DNA of 64,000 bases from Holophagaceae bacterium (GTDB lineage: Bacteria; Acidobacteriota; Holophagae; Holophagales; Holophagaceae), in the NCBI GenBank assembly GCA_025361205.1, contig JANYAS010000119.1:20096-84095 (forward strand), read 5' to 3'. The position numbers and the translations under genes are program-made. Shown one piece after another: positions 26,288-34,810 of this stretch. The notes under the pieces were generated by a model. That model did no database searches, was not told the DNA's origin, and saw only the letters and a list, made by a program, of their open reading frames with translations. Position 1 is the first letter of the stretch; the number at the start of each line of letters is the position of its first letter.

Positions 26288-27763
26288 ATGAGCCTCGATC
26301 AACCCTCTTTCGATCCCCCGGCCCGCAAAGGCTTCCCCTTCCGCCCCGTCGCCTTCGTGGCCCTCGGCCTGGTGGTGGGCGTGGGTGGCATGCTGCTGCT
26401 GCGGCCCGGCGCCCGTGCGGGCAATCAGCACGACACCATGAGTGCTTTGTCCCAAAAGAAGCAGATGTACCAGTGCCCCATGCACCCGCAGATCATCATG
26501 GACCACGAAGGCGACTGCCCCATCTGCGGCATGAAGCTCGTGCCGATGGCCAGTGATGCCCCCAAGGAGAAGGGGAAAATCCTCTATTACATCTCCCCCA
26601 TGAACCCGAGCATCAGCTCCAAGGTCCCCATGAAAGATGAGATGGGCATGGACTATGTGCCGGTCTTCGAAGGCGACCTCCAGGGCGAGGGGGCGAGTCT
26701 GGAGTCCCACGCCGCCGTGAAAATCGACCACGAGCGTCAGCAGCTCATCGGTCTGCGGACCGAGAAGGTGATCGAGGGGAATGTGAGCGGGGAACTCCGC
26801 ACCGTGGGCCGCGTCACCGTGGATGAAACCCGGGTCCGCAAGGTGAACGTGAAGGTGGAGGGCTTCGTGGAGAAGCTCTTCGTGGACTTCGTGGGGAAAC
26901 CCGTGGCGAAGGGCCAGCCCCTGTTCAGCATCTACAGCCCGGAGTTCGTCAGCGCCCAGCGGGAATACCTGCTGGCCCAAAGCACACAGAAGGCGCTCGC
27001 GGGCGGGAGCCTGCAAGGCAGCGGCAGTGATCTGCTGGAGGCCGCCAAGCGGCGCCTCACGCTGTGGGATGTGCCCAAGGAAGCGTTGGAACGGCTCGAC
27101 AAGACGGGCGAGGTCCAGCGGGCCCTCACGCTGCGTAGCCCCATCTCAGGCGTGGTCACGGCCAAGAACGTGGTCGAGGGGGCCCGCATCACCTCGGCGG
27201 ACATCCCCTTCGAGATCACCGACCTGGGCCATGTCTGGGTCCAGGCCGACATTTACGAGGCCGAGCTGGGCCGGGTGAAGGTGGGCATGCCCGCCGACCT
27301 GACGGTCCAGGCCTACGCCGGGAAAACGTTCAAGGGCCGGATCGCCTTCGTGGATCCGAGCCTGGATCCCAAGTCCCGTACCGCCAAGGCCCGCCTGGAG
27401 TTCCCGAATCCCAAGGGAGAGCTGAAGCCCGAGATGTTCGGGGAAGTCGTGCTGAAGGCCCAGGGCCGCAAGGGCCTTATCATTCCCCTGGATGCCGTGC
27501 TAGATGCCGGCACCTCCAAGGTGGTCTTCGTCGGGTTGGGGGATGGCAAGTTCGAGCCCCGCGAAGTCACCACCGGCACCACCATCGGCGAGAAGGTCGA
27601 GATCCTCTCCGGTCTCAAGGCGGGTGAAGACGTCGTCGTCCGCGCCAACTTCCTGGTCGACTCTGAATCCCGCCTGAAGGCGGCCTTGGCTCATTTGACC
27701 CAGAAGGGCGTGCCTCAGCCTTCCGCCCCTGCGGGCGGCCATCAGCATGAGGGGGCGAAGTGA
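26288..27763 (+). CDS. cusB: CusB-type RND periplasmic adaptor with heavy-metal-binding domains
   Basis: This 491-aa protein has an N-terminal anchor (FVALGLVVGVGGMLLL) followed by two heavy-metal-binding modules. The first has the full YQCPMHPQ and CPICGMKLVPM pattern (residues ~58-85); the second keeps YYISPMNP and MGMDYVPVFEG but lacks the cysteines. A lipoyl/beta-barrel adaptor follows (GFVEKLFVDFVGKPVAKGQP, SPISGVVTAKNVVEGA). A His tail (GGHQHEGAK) closes it. It accepts copper or silver and presents it to the pump. It overlaps the CusA start by four bases (GTGA). Confidence 0.92.
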   Translation: MSLDQPSFDPPARKGFPFRPVAFVALGLVVGVGGMLLLRPGARAGNQHDTMSALSQKKQMYQCPMHPQIIMDHEGDCPICGMKLVPMASDAPKEKGKILYYISPMNPSISSKVPMKDEMGMDYVPVFEGDLQGEGASLESHAAVKIDHERQQLIGLRTEKVIEGNVSGELRTVGRVTVDETRVRKVNVKVEGFVEKLFVDFVGKPVAKGQPLFSIYSPEFVSAQREYLLAQSTQKALAGGSLQGSGSDLLEAAKRRLTLWDVPKEALERLDKTGEVQRALTLRSPISGVVTAKNVVEGARITSADIPFEITDLGHVWVQADIYEAELGRVKVGMPADLTVQAYAGKTFKGRIAFVDPSLDPKSRTAKARLEFPNPKGELKPEMFGEVVLKAQGRKGLIIPLDAVLDAGTSKVVFVGLGDGKFEPREVTTGTTIGEKVEILSGLKAGEDVVVRANFLVDSESRLKAALAHLTQKGVPQPSAPAGGHQHEGAK

Positions 27764-30700
27764 GCGCACACGTAGGCTACGACCCCGAACACCCGACCTT
27801 CCTCCAGCGGATCATCCGCTTTTCGGCGGAGAACCGCTGGCTGGTGATGGCCGCCTCCGTGCTGCTGATCGTCATGTCCTTCTGGACCATGCGGAACATC
27901 CCCCTGGATGCCCTGCCGGATCTCAGCGACACCCAGGTGATCATCTACACCAAGTGGGACCGCAGCCCCGACATCGTGGAAGACCAGGTGACCTACCCCA
28001 TCGTGACCGCCCTCCTGGGCGCCCCGAAGGTGAAGGCCGTGCGGGCCCTGTCAGACTTCGGCTTCTCCTATGTCTATGTGATCTACGAGGACGGCACGGA
28101 CATCTACTGGGCCCGGTCCCGGACCCTGGAATACCTCAGCAAGATCATCTCCAGCCTGCCGCCCGGCGTGACGCCGTCGCTAGGTCCCGACGCCACCTCG
28201 GTGGGCTGGGTCTACCAGTACGCCCTGGTGGACCACAGCGGCAAGCACAGCATGGATGAATTGCGGTCCCTGCAGGACTGGTTCCTCCGCTACGGCATTC
28301 AGAGCACGCCCGGCGTGGCCGAAGTGGCCACGGTGGGGGGCCAGGCCCGGCAGTTCCAGGTCCAGGTGGATCCCAACAAGTTGGCGGCTTACAAGATCCC
28401 CATCGAAGCCGTCATCAACGCGGTGAAATCCTCCAATTCGGAGGTGGGTGGTCGCCTGGTGGAATACGGCGGACGGGAGTACATGGTCCGGGGCCGGGGC
28501 TACGTGAAGACCACCCAGGATCTCGAAAAGGCTGTGCTCAAGGCCGAGAATGGCACACCTGTCCGCATCAGCGAGGTGGCCACCGTCACCCTGGGACCGG
28601 AAATGCGCCGGGGCATTGCGGATCTGGATGGCCACGGCGATGTGGTCGGCGGCATCGTGATCATGCGCCAGGGCGAGAATGCCTTGAATGTCATCGAACG
28701 GGTCAAGACCAGGATCAAGGAGCTGAAGCAGGGCCTGCCCGAAGGCGTGGAAGTCATCACGGTCTATGACCGCTCCACGCTGATCAACAACGCCATCACC
28801 ACAGTGAAGCACAAGCTCATCGAGGAAATGATCGTCGTCTCGATCATCATCCTGATCTTTCTGTGGCATATCCCGTCGGCCATCGTGCCCATCATCACGA
28901 TCCCCGTGAGCGTGGCCCTGGCCTTCATCCCGATGTACGGCATTGGCCAGAACGCCAACCTGATGAGCCTGGCAGGCATCGCCATTTCCATCGGCGTGCT
29001 GGTGGACGGGGCCATCGTCGAGGTGGAGAACGCCTACAAAAAGATCGAACGGTGGATCGAAGCCGGGAAACCGGGGAGCTTCTACCACGTCCGGCTCGAA
29101 GCCCTCATGGAAGTGGGGCCCTCGGTATTTTTCTCCCTGCTGGTGGTGGCGGTGAGCTTCCTGCCCATCTTCACCCTGATGGATCAGGAGGGTCGCCTCT
29201 TCAAGCCCCTGGCCTTCTCCAAGAACTTCGCCATGGGCATCGCCGCCCTCCTGGCGCTCACCCTTGATCCGGCCATGCGCATGCTCTTCGCCCGGGTGGA
29301 GCCTTTCACCTTCAAGCCCAAGTGGCTGGCCTGGACCGCCACGCAGATTGCCGTGGGCAAGTACTACGCCGAGGAGAAGCATCCCATCAGCGTCTTCCTC
29401 CATTGGATCTACGAACGGCCCTGCCGCTTCGTGGTGAAGCACGCCAAGGCGACCATCGCCGTGGCCATTCTCCTGGTGGTGGCCACCATCCCGGCCTTCG
29501 TGAGCTTGGGCACTGAGTTCATGCCGCCCCTGAACGAAGGCACGCTGCTCTACATGCCCTCGACGCTGCCGGGCCTCAGCCAGACCGAGGCCCAGCGCAT
29601 CCTCCAGGTGCAGGATCGCCTCATCAAGACGGTGCCCGAAGTGGATCGTGTCTTTGGCAAGGCCGGCCGGGCCGACACCTCCACGGATCCGGCGCCCTTT
29701 TCCATGATGGAGACGGTGATCAACCTGAAGCCCGAAGACCAGTGGCGAGAGAAGCCCCGCTGGTTCAGCTCCTGGGCTCCGGACTTCCTCAAGGCCATCC
29801 TCCGGCCCATCTGGCGGGATCGCATCACCCAGGAGGAGATCGTCGCGGAGTTGGACCGCGTCGTGAAACTCCCCGCCATTCCCAACGCCTGGACCATGCC
29901 CATCAAGGCGCGCTTGGACATGCTCAGCACCGGTATCCGCACGCCCGTGGGCCTGAAGATCAACGGCGCCGATCTGGAGACCATCCAGAAGGTCGCGGTC
30001 GACGCCGAGCGCATCCTGCAAGGCGTGCCGGGTACCCGCAGCGCCTTTGCCGAACGCACGGCCCAGGGCTATTTCCTGGACTTCGTGCTGAAACGGGAGC
30101 AACTGGCCCGCTACGGCATCAGCGTCGAGCAGGCCAACATGCTGGTGATGACCGCCATCGGCGGCGACAACCAAAGCACCGTCTACGCAGGCCGGGAACG
30201 GTACCCCATCAATGTGCGCTACGCCCGGGACTACCGGGAAAGCCCGGAAGCCCTTCAGCGGGTCCTCATCCCCGCGCCGGGGGGCGCCATGATCCCCATG
30301 GAAGCGATCGCGGAGCTCAAGTGGACCACCGGCCCGGCCATGATCCGCGATGAGAACGGCCAAATGAACGGCTACGTCCTGGTGGACTTCGACACCTCCA
30401 AATTCGATGTTGGGTCCTACGTTCACAGCGCCAAGACGGCCATCGAAAAGGAACTCAAACTGCCCGCGGGGTACAGCCTCACCTGGTCCGGCCAGTACGA
30501 GAACATGATCCGCGTGAAGGAGCGGCTGAAGCTCATCCTGCCCATCACGTTGGTGCTGATCTTCGGGCTGCTCTACGCCAACACGAAGAGCGCCTTCAAG
30601 GCCTCCATCGTGATGCTGGCCGTGCCCTTCAGCGCCATCGGCGCCTTCTGGTTCCTGTGGCTGCTGGGCTACAATATGAGCATTGCCGTGTGGGTGGGCC

Positions 30701-31092
30701 TCATTGCTCTGATGGGGTTGGACGCCGAAACGGGCGTGTTCATGCTGCTCTTCCTGGACCTCAGCCATGAAGAAGCCCAAAAGGAAGGCCGCCTGAACAC
30801 CACGGGCGACCTCGTGGAAGCCATCATCCACGGTGCCGTCAAGCGAGTGCGCCCCAAGGCGATGACGGTCTTTGCAGCGTTCATGGGCCTGCTCCCCATC
30901 ATGTGGAGCACCGGCACCGGCGCCGACGTCATGAAGCGCATCGCCGCCCCCATGGTGGGCGGCCTGGCCACCAGCTTCCTCCTCGAGCTACTGGTCTACC
31001 CCTCCATCTACTACCTCTGGAAGAAGAAGGAGGTCGTGGAAGGACCCGTGACACCCGAACCCGTTCCGAGCCTCTCACTGGAACCAGCCTGA
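27760..31092 (+). CDS. cusA: CusA-type heavy-metal RND efflux pump
   Basis: This 1110-aa protein has a GTG start. It has the HME-RND layout of twelve membrane helices and two large periplasmic loops. The three methionines that bind Cu(I)/Ag(I) in CusA are matched: [19 protein letters not shown] and [11 protein letters not shown]. The proton relay region [20 protein letters not shown] is intact, and the C-terminal half carries [20 protein letters not shown] as in CusA. The pump exports monovalent copper or silver using the proton gradient. The last of the three efflux components; small YHS-like genes follow. Confidence 0.94.
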   Translation: MSAHVGYDPEHPTFLQRIIRFSAENRWLVMAASVLLIVMSFWTMRNIPLDALPDLSDTQVIIYTKWDRSPDIVEDQVTYPIVTALLGAPKVKAVRALSDFGFSYVYVIYEDGTDIYWARSRTLEYLSKIISSLPPGVTPSLGPDATSVGWVYQYALVDHSGKHSMDELRSLQDWFLRYGIQSTPGVAEVATVGGQARQFQVQVDPNKLAAYKIPIEAVINAVKSSNSEVGGRLVEYGGREYMVRGRGYVKTTQDLEKAVLKAENGTPVRISEVATVTLGPEMRRGIADLDGHGDVVGGIVIMRQGENALNVIERVKTRIKELKQGLPEGVEVITVYDRSTLINNAITTVKHKLIEEMIVVSIIILIFLWHIPSAIVPIITIPVSVALAFIPMYGIGQNANLMSLAGIAISIGVLVDGAIVEVENAYKKIERWIEAGKPGSFYHVRLEALMEVGPSVFFSLLVVAVSFLPIFTLMDQEGRLFKPLAFSKNFAMGIAALLALTLDPAMRMLFARVEPFTFKPKWLAWTATQIAVGKYYAEEKHPISVFLHWIYERPCRFVVKHAKATIAVAILLVVATIPAFVSLGTEFMPPLNEGTLLYMPSTLPGLSQTEAQRILQVQDRLIKTVPEVDRVFGKAGRADTSTDPAPFSMMETVINLKPEDQWREKPRWFSSWAPDFLKAILRPIWRDRITQEEIVAELDRVVKLPAIPNAWTMPIKARLDMLSTGIRTPVGLKINGADLETIQKVAVDAERILQGVPGTRSAFAERTAQGYFLDFVLKREQLARYGISVEQANMLVMTAIGGDNQSTVYAGRERYPINVRYARDYRESPEALQRVLIPAPGGAMIPMEAIAELKWTTGPAMIRDENGQMNGYVLVDFDTSKFDVGSYVHSAKTAIEKELKLPAGYSLTWSGQYENMIRVKERLKLILPITLVLIFGLLYANTKSAFKASIVMLAVPFSAIGAFWFLWLLGYNMSIAVWVGLIALMGLDAETGVFMLLFLDLSHEEAQKEGRLNTTGDLVEAIIHGAVKRVRPKAMTVFAAFMGLLPIMWSTGTGADVMKRIAAPMVGGLATSFLLELLVYPSIYYLWKKKEVVEGPVTPEPVPSLSLEPA

Positions 31093-31118
31093 GTTCACCT
31101 TTCATTAAGGAGTTTCCA

Positions 31119-31514
31119 ATGAATGCATCACTCTTCTTCCTTCCCGTCTTTCTGACGCTTTTCGCGCTCCCGGCCCAGGCCCAGTGTGGCCCCAGCCATC
31201 ACGGGTCAAACCAGGGACACTCCGGGCACCAGGAAAGTGCTCCCGAGAGAGTCCACGCTACCAATACGATCTGCCCCGTCATGGGACAGCCTGTCAAACC
31301 TGTAAGGGATCGCGAGGTGGTCATTCGCGGGACCTACTACTTGGTTTGCTGCGACGGGTGTGGCCCGGAGATGTCCGAGCACTACAACAAATACCTCGAC
31401 AAGGATGGGCGTCCCCTGAATGACCCGCAAAGAGAATCGAACCAGGCCGGGAAGATCTCGGAACCTCCCACCACCACTGCATCTCCATCGAAGCACGATG
31501 GCCATCAGCACTGA
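31119..31514 (+). CDS. Small secreted metal-binding protein, YHS/TRASH-like (1 of 3)
   Basis: This 131-aa protein has AAGGAGT upstream of the ATG, and the 203-aa track start lies inside cusA. A signal peptide (LFFLPVFLTLFALPAQAQC) precedes His-rich stretches (SHHGSNQGHSGHQ; C-terminal KHDGHQH). The core CPVMGQPVKPVR followed by YYLVCCDGCGPEM looks like a TRASH/YHS metal-binding module. It sits 26 bp after cusA, so it is likely co-expressed and could bind copper in the periplasm. Confidence 0.78.
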   Translation: MNASLFFLPVFLTLFALPAQAQCGPSHHGSNQGHSGHQESAPERVHATNTICPVMGQPVKPVRDREVVIRGTYYLVCCDGCGPEMSEHYNKYLDKDGRPLNDPQRESNQAGKISEPPTTTASPSKHDGHQH

Positions 31515-31652
31515 TGATGGTCGAAGGATTTCCTCATTTTTCTTGATGGCGGCCCCTGACGGCATTGGCCTTCGAGGTCCGCACGAACGGTGGCGCCATG
31601 AACGGCCTGGGCCTCTCCGTCCTTTCTTGGCCGTAACCCTGAAGGAACAACC

Positions 31653-31880
31653 ATGCTCAACCTGCTCTTCGCCCTGGCCGTCACGGCCAGTCCCCAAGTT
31701 AAACCTGCCACCAACACGGCCTGCCCCGTCCTCGGCGGCAAGGTGTCGGAAAAATCGAAGACTGTCGTGGCGCGCGGCCAGGAATACCGCATCTGCTGCG
31801 GTGGCTGCGACACGACCCTGCTCAAGAATCCCGACAAGTACCTTGGGAAGGACGGCACGCCGAAGAACGCAAAGATGTAA
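31653..31880 (+). CDS. Small secreted metal-binding protein, YHS/TRASH-like (2 of 3)
   Basis: This 75-aa protein has GAAGGAACA 6 bp before the ATG. A short signal (LLFALAVTAS) is followed by KPATNTACPVLGGKVSEK and YRICCGGCDTTLLKNPDKYL. It shares KPATNT and NPDKYL/DPDKYL with its downstream neighbour, so the two are close paralogues, but the cysteine signature differs (CCGGC). It carries no extra His stretches. It is probably exported, and its role in copper binding is inferred from position. Confidence 0.75.
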   Translation: MLNLLFALAVTASPQVKPATNTACPVLGGKVSEKSKTVVARGQEYRICCGGCDTTLLKNPDKYLGKDGTPKNAKM

Positions 31881-31962
31881 TCATTGCAACCATCCCATCC
31901 CCATGTGTCAATCGGCCACAGGGGGTGCGGTTACATTGGGAGCCGATGATTTCGGAGGTCTC

Positions 31963-32202
31963 ATGTTTCATACAGCCCTGCTCAGCCTTGCCGTCCTGGC
32001 CGCTCCCGCGGCCGACAAGGCCAAGCCCGCCACCAACACCAAGGATCCCGTCTGCAAGATGACCGTGGACGAAAAATCAGCGACCTTCGCCGTGCGTGGC
32101 CGGGACTACCGCGTGTGCAGCAAGCATTGTGGCGATGCGCTCCAGAAGGATCCAGACAAGTACTTGGATAAGGACGGAAGCGTGAAGGCGGAAAAAAAGT
32201 AA
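31963..32202 (+). CDS. Small secreted YHS-domain protein (3 of 3)
   Basis: This 79-aa protein starts at the ATG at 31963, with GGAGG upstream; the 260-aa track ORF runs back through non-coding sequence. A signal peptide (FHTALLSLAVLAAPAA) leads into a canonical YHS-type core: KDPVCKMTVDEKSATFAVRG and YRVCSKHCGDALQKDPDKYL. The YHS fold binds metals. It is the most standard member of the three. All end DK(Y/D)LDKDG-like, which shows a common origin by tandem duplication. Confidence 0.8.
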   Translation: MFHTALLSLAVLAAPAADKAKPATNTKDPVCKMTVDEKSATFAVRGRDYRVCSKHCGDALQKDPDKYLDKDGSVKAEKK

Positions 32203-32492
32203 AGTAGGGACATCTCCCCCTTCAGGCCCCGAGGCGGTGGCGTTGTTCGCTGTCCCGGGGCCTTGGTGCATCCAATTTTCCAACCCAGGTGAACCGATGA
32301 TTCGCGAAAATTTACAAAGTCTACAAAGATGCCGTAATTGGAAAGAATGTCGGGAAATTAACATCTCTTAGCTTGCTGGAGTCGGGTTAGCGGCCTAGGG
32401 TGGATGCACTATCCCAATTCTTCCCGCGTCATTCGGGTGACCCCGTTCACCCGGATTCCGTGTTCCAGCTACCCCATCCCTCCGGAGGTTCT

Positions 32493-34148
32493 GTGCGACA
32501 CGCAGTTCCCTTCCTCCTTCCGACCCTGCTGCTGGCGGTCCCAGCGGACCAGATCCGGTCCGACGCCCTCTTCCGCGAGGCCCGGGGCCATCTGGCCGCC
32601 CGCGCCTTCCAGATGGGCCTCGGCCCGCAGGCCGGTTTCACCTTCAAGAACCACCATGCTGACGGCCTCGGCGAGGACCACCTCCGCGTCCATCAGACCT
32701 ACAAGGGTGTGCCCGTATTTGAAGGCGAGGCCATCGTCCATTTCCGGAACGGACGAGTGCGCGCCGTTACGGATGACCTGGTCCGGGGGATTTCGCTATC
32801 TGTGGAACCCACCCTTGGGCGGTCCGAGGCCCTGGCCGCCGCCCACGCCGTACTGGCACCGCGCGGAGCCTACACCCGTGAACCGGAGGTCACCCTCGTC
32901 GTCGCCGGCCTCGACTCTGAGCGCCAAGGCAACCGGATGGTCCGCCAGGCCCTGACCTACCACGTCCACACCGAGTTGGAGAATGGCGCCCAGGAGACGA
33001 AACACATGGACTTCCTGGTGGATGCCCACACCGGGAAGGTCCTCGAGTCCTGGGACACGCTCCACACGGCGGGGGCCACCGGTTCCGGCCAATCCCAGTG
33101 GTACGGGACCGTGAACCTTTCCACCAACGGCACGGCCTCAGGCTATGAACTGCGGGACATGACCCGGGGCACCGGCGGCACCTTCGGGAACAACGTCACC
33201 ACCAACCTCCTGAACGGCACGTCGGGCACCGGGACGATCTTCACGGATGCCGACAACCTCTGGGGTGACGGGCTCCAGTACAACGGCTCCGCCGGCATGA
33301 CCGCCAACGCCCAGACGGCGGCCGTGGATGGCCACCGGGGCGCCCAGGCCACCTGGGACTTCTACCAGAACGTCTTCGGTCGAAACGGCATCGACAATGC
33401 CGGCACGGCGTCCTACAGCCGCATGCACTACGGCAGCCAGTACGACAACGCCTTCTGGTCCGACAGCTGCTTCTGCATGACCTACGGCGATGGCGCTGCG
33501 GGCGGGTCCGTGGGCGAGGCCGACCTCGACACCGTGGGCCACGAGATGACCCACGGGGTCTGTGCCGCCACTGCCAACCTCGTCTACCGCAAGGAATCCG
33601 GCGGTCTGAACGAAGCGAACTCCGACATCTTCGGCACCCTGGTCGAGTTCTACACCCTCAACGGTGGCACCGGCAGCTTCATCCCCAGCACACCTGGCTC
33701 TGGACCCATCACCGCCAACTACAAGCTGTTCGAGAACAGCTGGGGCCACGCCTATCCGAACGAGGCCCTGCGCTGGATGTACAAACCCAGTCGCGATGGC
33801 CGTAGCCCCGACTTCTATAGCAGCACCCTCGGGAGGTTGGATGTTCACTACAGCTCCGGCGTGGCCAACCACTTCTTCTTCCTGCTGGCCCACGGTAGTC
33901 AGGTGGACAGCCTGTGCGACAACATTGCCTCGCCCATGACCAACGGGGTCACGGCCATCACGGGGATCGGCAACCATAAGGCCGGGCAGATTTGGTATCG
34001 GGCCCTCACCACCTACATGACGAAGCGCACCGACTACGCAGGCGCCCGCACCGCCACCCTGAACGCCGCTGCCGACCTCTTCGGGGGAACGGGCAGCGTG
34101 GAATACACCACCGTCAACACCGCCTGGCTGGCCGTGAACGTGAGGTAG
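32493..34148 (+). CDS. Thermolysin-family (M4) neutral metalloprotease precursor
   Basis: This 551-aa protein has a GTG start (GGAGG 4 bp upstream). The 582-aa track start is not supported. It has a signal peptide (HAVPFLLPTLLLAVPA), an FTP/PepSY propeptide (HHADGLGEDHLRVHQTYKGV, VTLVVAGLDSERQGN) and a catalytic domain from about residue 200. The zinc motif is VGHEMTHGV with the third ligand in GLNEANSDIFG, 19 residues later. His of the active-site relay lies in RLDVHYSSGVANHFFFLLA. It is secreted and self-activating, degrading proteins outside the cell. It converges with the NUDIX gene. Confidence 0.93.
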   Translation: MRHAVPFLLPTLLLAVPADQIRSDALFREARGHLAARAFQMGLGPQAGFTFKNHHADGLGEDHLRVHQTYKGVPVFEGEAIVHFRNGRVRAVTDDLVRGISLSVEPTLGRSEALAAAHAVLAPRGAYTREPEVTLVVAGLDSERQGNRMVRQALTYHVHTELENGAQETKHMDFLVDAHTGKVLESWDTLHTAGATGSGQSQWYGTVNLSTNGTASGYELRDMTRGTGGTFGNNVTTNLLNGTSGTGTIFTDADNLWGDGLQYNGSAGMTANAQTAAVDGHRGAQATWDFYQNVFGRNGIDNAGTASYSRMHYGSQYDNAFWSDSCFCMTYGDGAAGGSVGEADLDTVGHEMTHGVCAATANLVYRKESGGLNEANSDIFGTLVEFYTLNGGTGSFIPSTPGSGPITANYKLFENSWGHAYPNEALRWMYKPSRDGRSPDFYSSTLGRLDVHYSSGVANHFFFLLAHGSQVDSLCDNIASPMTNGVTAITGIGNHKAGQIWYRALTTYMTKRTDYAGARTATLNAAADLFGGTGSVEYTTVNTAWLAVNVR

Positions 34149-34168
34149 GGGTCTGCTTTCCCCCGGGG

Positions 34169-34810
34169 TCAGAGCGGATCTGGTCCCGGGGAATCGGCGC
34201 AATCCTGCAGCACGTCCAGCCAGGCCTTCAGGATGAAGGCCGTGGCACCCCAGAGGGGCGCCTGAGGCAGTTCAAGACGTGGCACAGTGAGGACCTGACC
34301 GCAGCGCTCAAGGCGTTCCACGGTCCAGGGTGCCGCCATGAGCGGCGCCAGGGGCAGCATGAGCACCTGTTCCAGTTCGTGGTCCAGGCGGAACCGGGGT
34401 TCGGGGTATTCCCACCGGAAGAACACGGGCGTAAAGCGGACACGGGCCTTGGCGACGCCGTCGGGGAAGCAGCCCAGTTCCCAGAGCCCCTCGGTGACGC
34501 CGATCTCCTCGGCCACCTCACGGCGGGCGGTGGCGGGCAGGTCCCGGTCCCGGGGCTCCACCATGCCGCCCGGGAAGGCGATCTCGCCCGGGTGATGCGG
34601 CGCGCCGAAGCCCCGCTGCACCAGCACGACCTTCCGGGCGCCCACTTCGTCGCCCCACAGGATCACCCCCACGGCGGCGCGCCGGGGATCCTTCGGGATC
34701 CGGGCGCTGAGCTTGTGGGGATTCGACCCGAGGTGGGGACGGCGCAGGCTTTCGGAGATGCACGGCCAGGGCAGCGGCGGCGCGTCGACGGGAGGGCGCC
34801 AGGCGCTCAT
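34169..34810 (-). CDS. NUDIX hydrolase, CoA diphosphatase-like
   Basis: This 213-aa protein contains the Nudix box GGMVEPRDRDLPATARREVA-EEIG (residues ~85-107). A preceding PHHPGEIAFPGG matches the NUDT7/CoA-pyrophosphatase signature. It hydrolyses nucleoside-diphosphate compounds, probably CoA or its derivatives, in the cytoplasm. Its ATG overlaps the stop of the upstream rel gene by four bases, so translation of the two is likely coupled. Confidence 0.85.
   Translation of the reverse strand: MSAWRPPVDAPPLPWPCISESLRRPHLGSNPHKLSARIPKDPRRAAVGVILWGDEVGARKVVLVQRGFGAPHHPGEIAFPGGMVEPRDRDLPATARREVAEEIGVTEGLWELGCFPDGVAKARVRFTPVFFRWEYPEPRFRLDHELEQVLMLPLAPLMAAPWTVERLERCGQVLTVPRLELPQAPLWGATAFILKAWLDVLQDCADSPGPDPL

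Noticed and set aside
28180-30831. 883-aa minus-strand ORF opposite cusA
   Set aside because: Composition (His, Asp, Gly, Val rich) and full overlap with a conserved RND pump show that it is a shadow.
30903-31118. Upstream extension of the first YHS-like gene in the 203-aa track ORF
   Set aside because: It lies in another frame of cusA; the ATG at 31119 has its own RBS and a signal peptide.
32225-32275. Rho-independent terminator after the third YHS gene
   Set aside because: The inverted repeat (GGCCCCG / CGGGGCC) has a loop of about 24 bases and no T-run.
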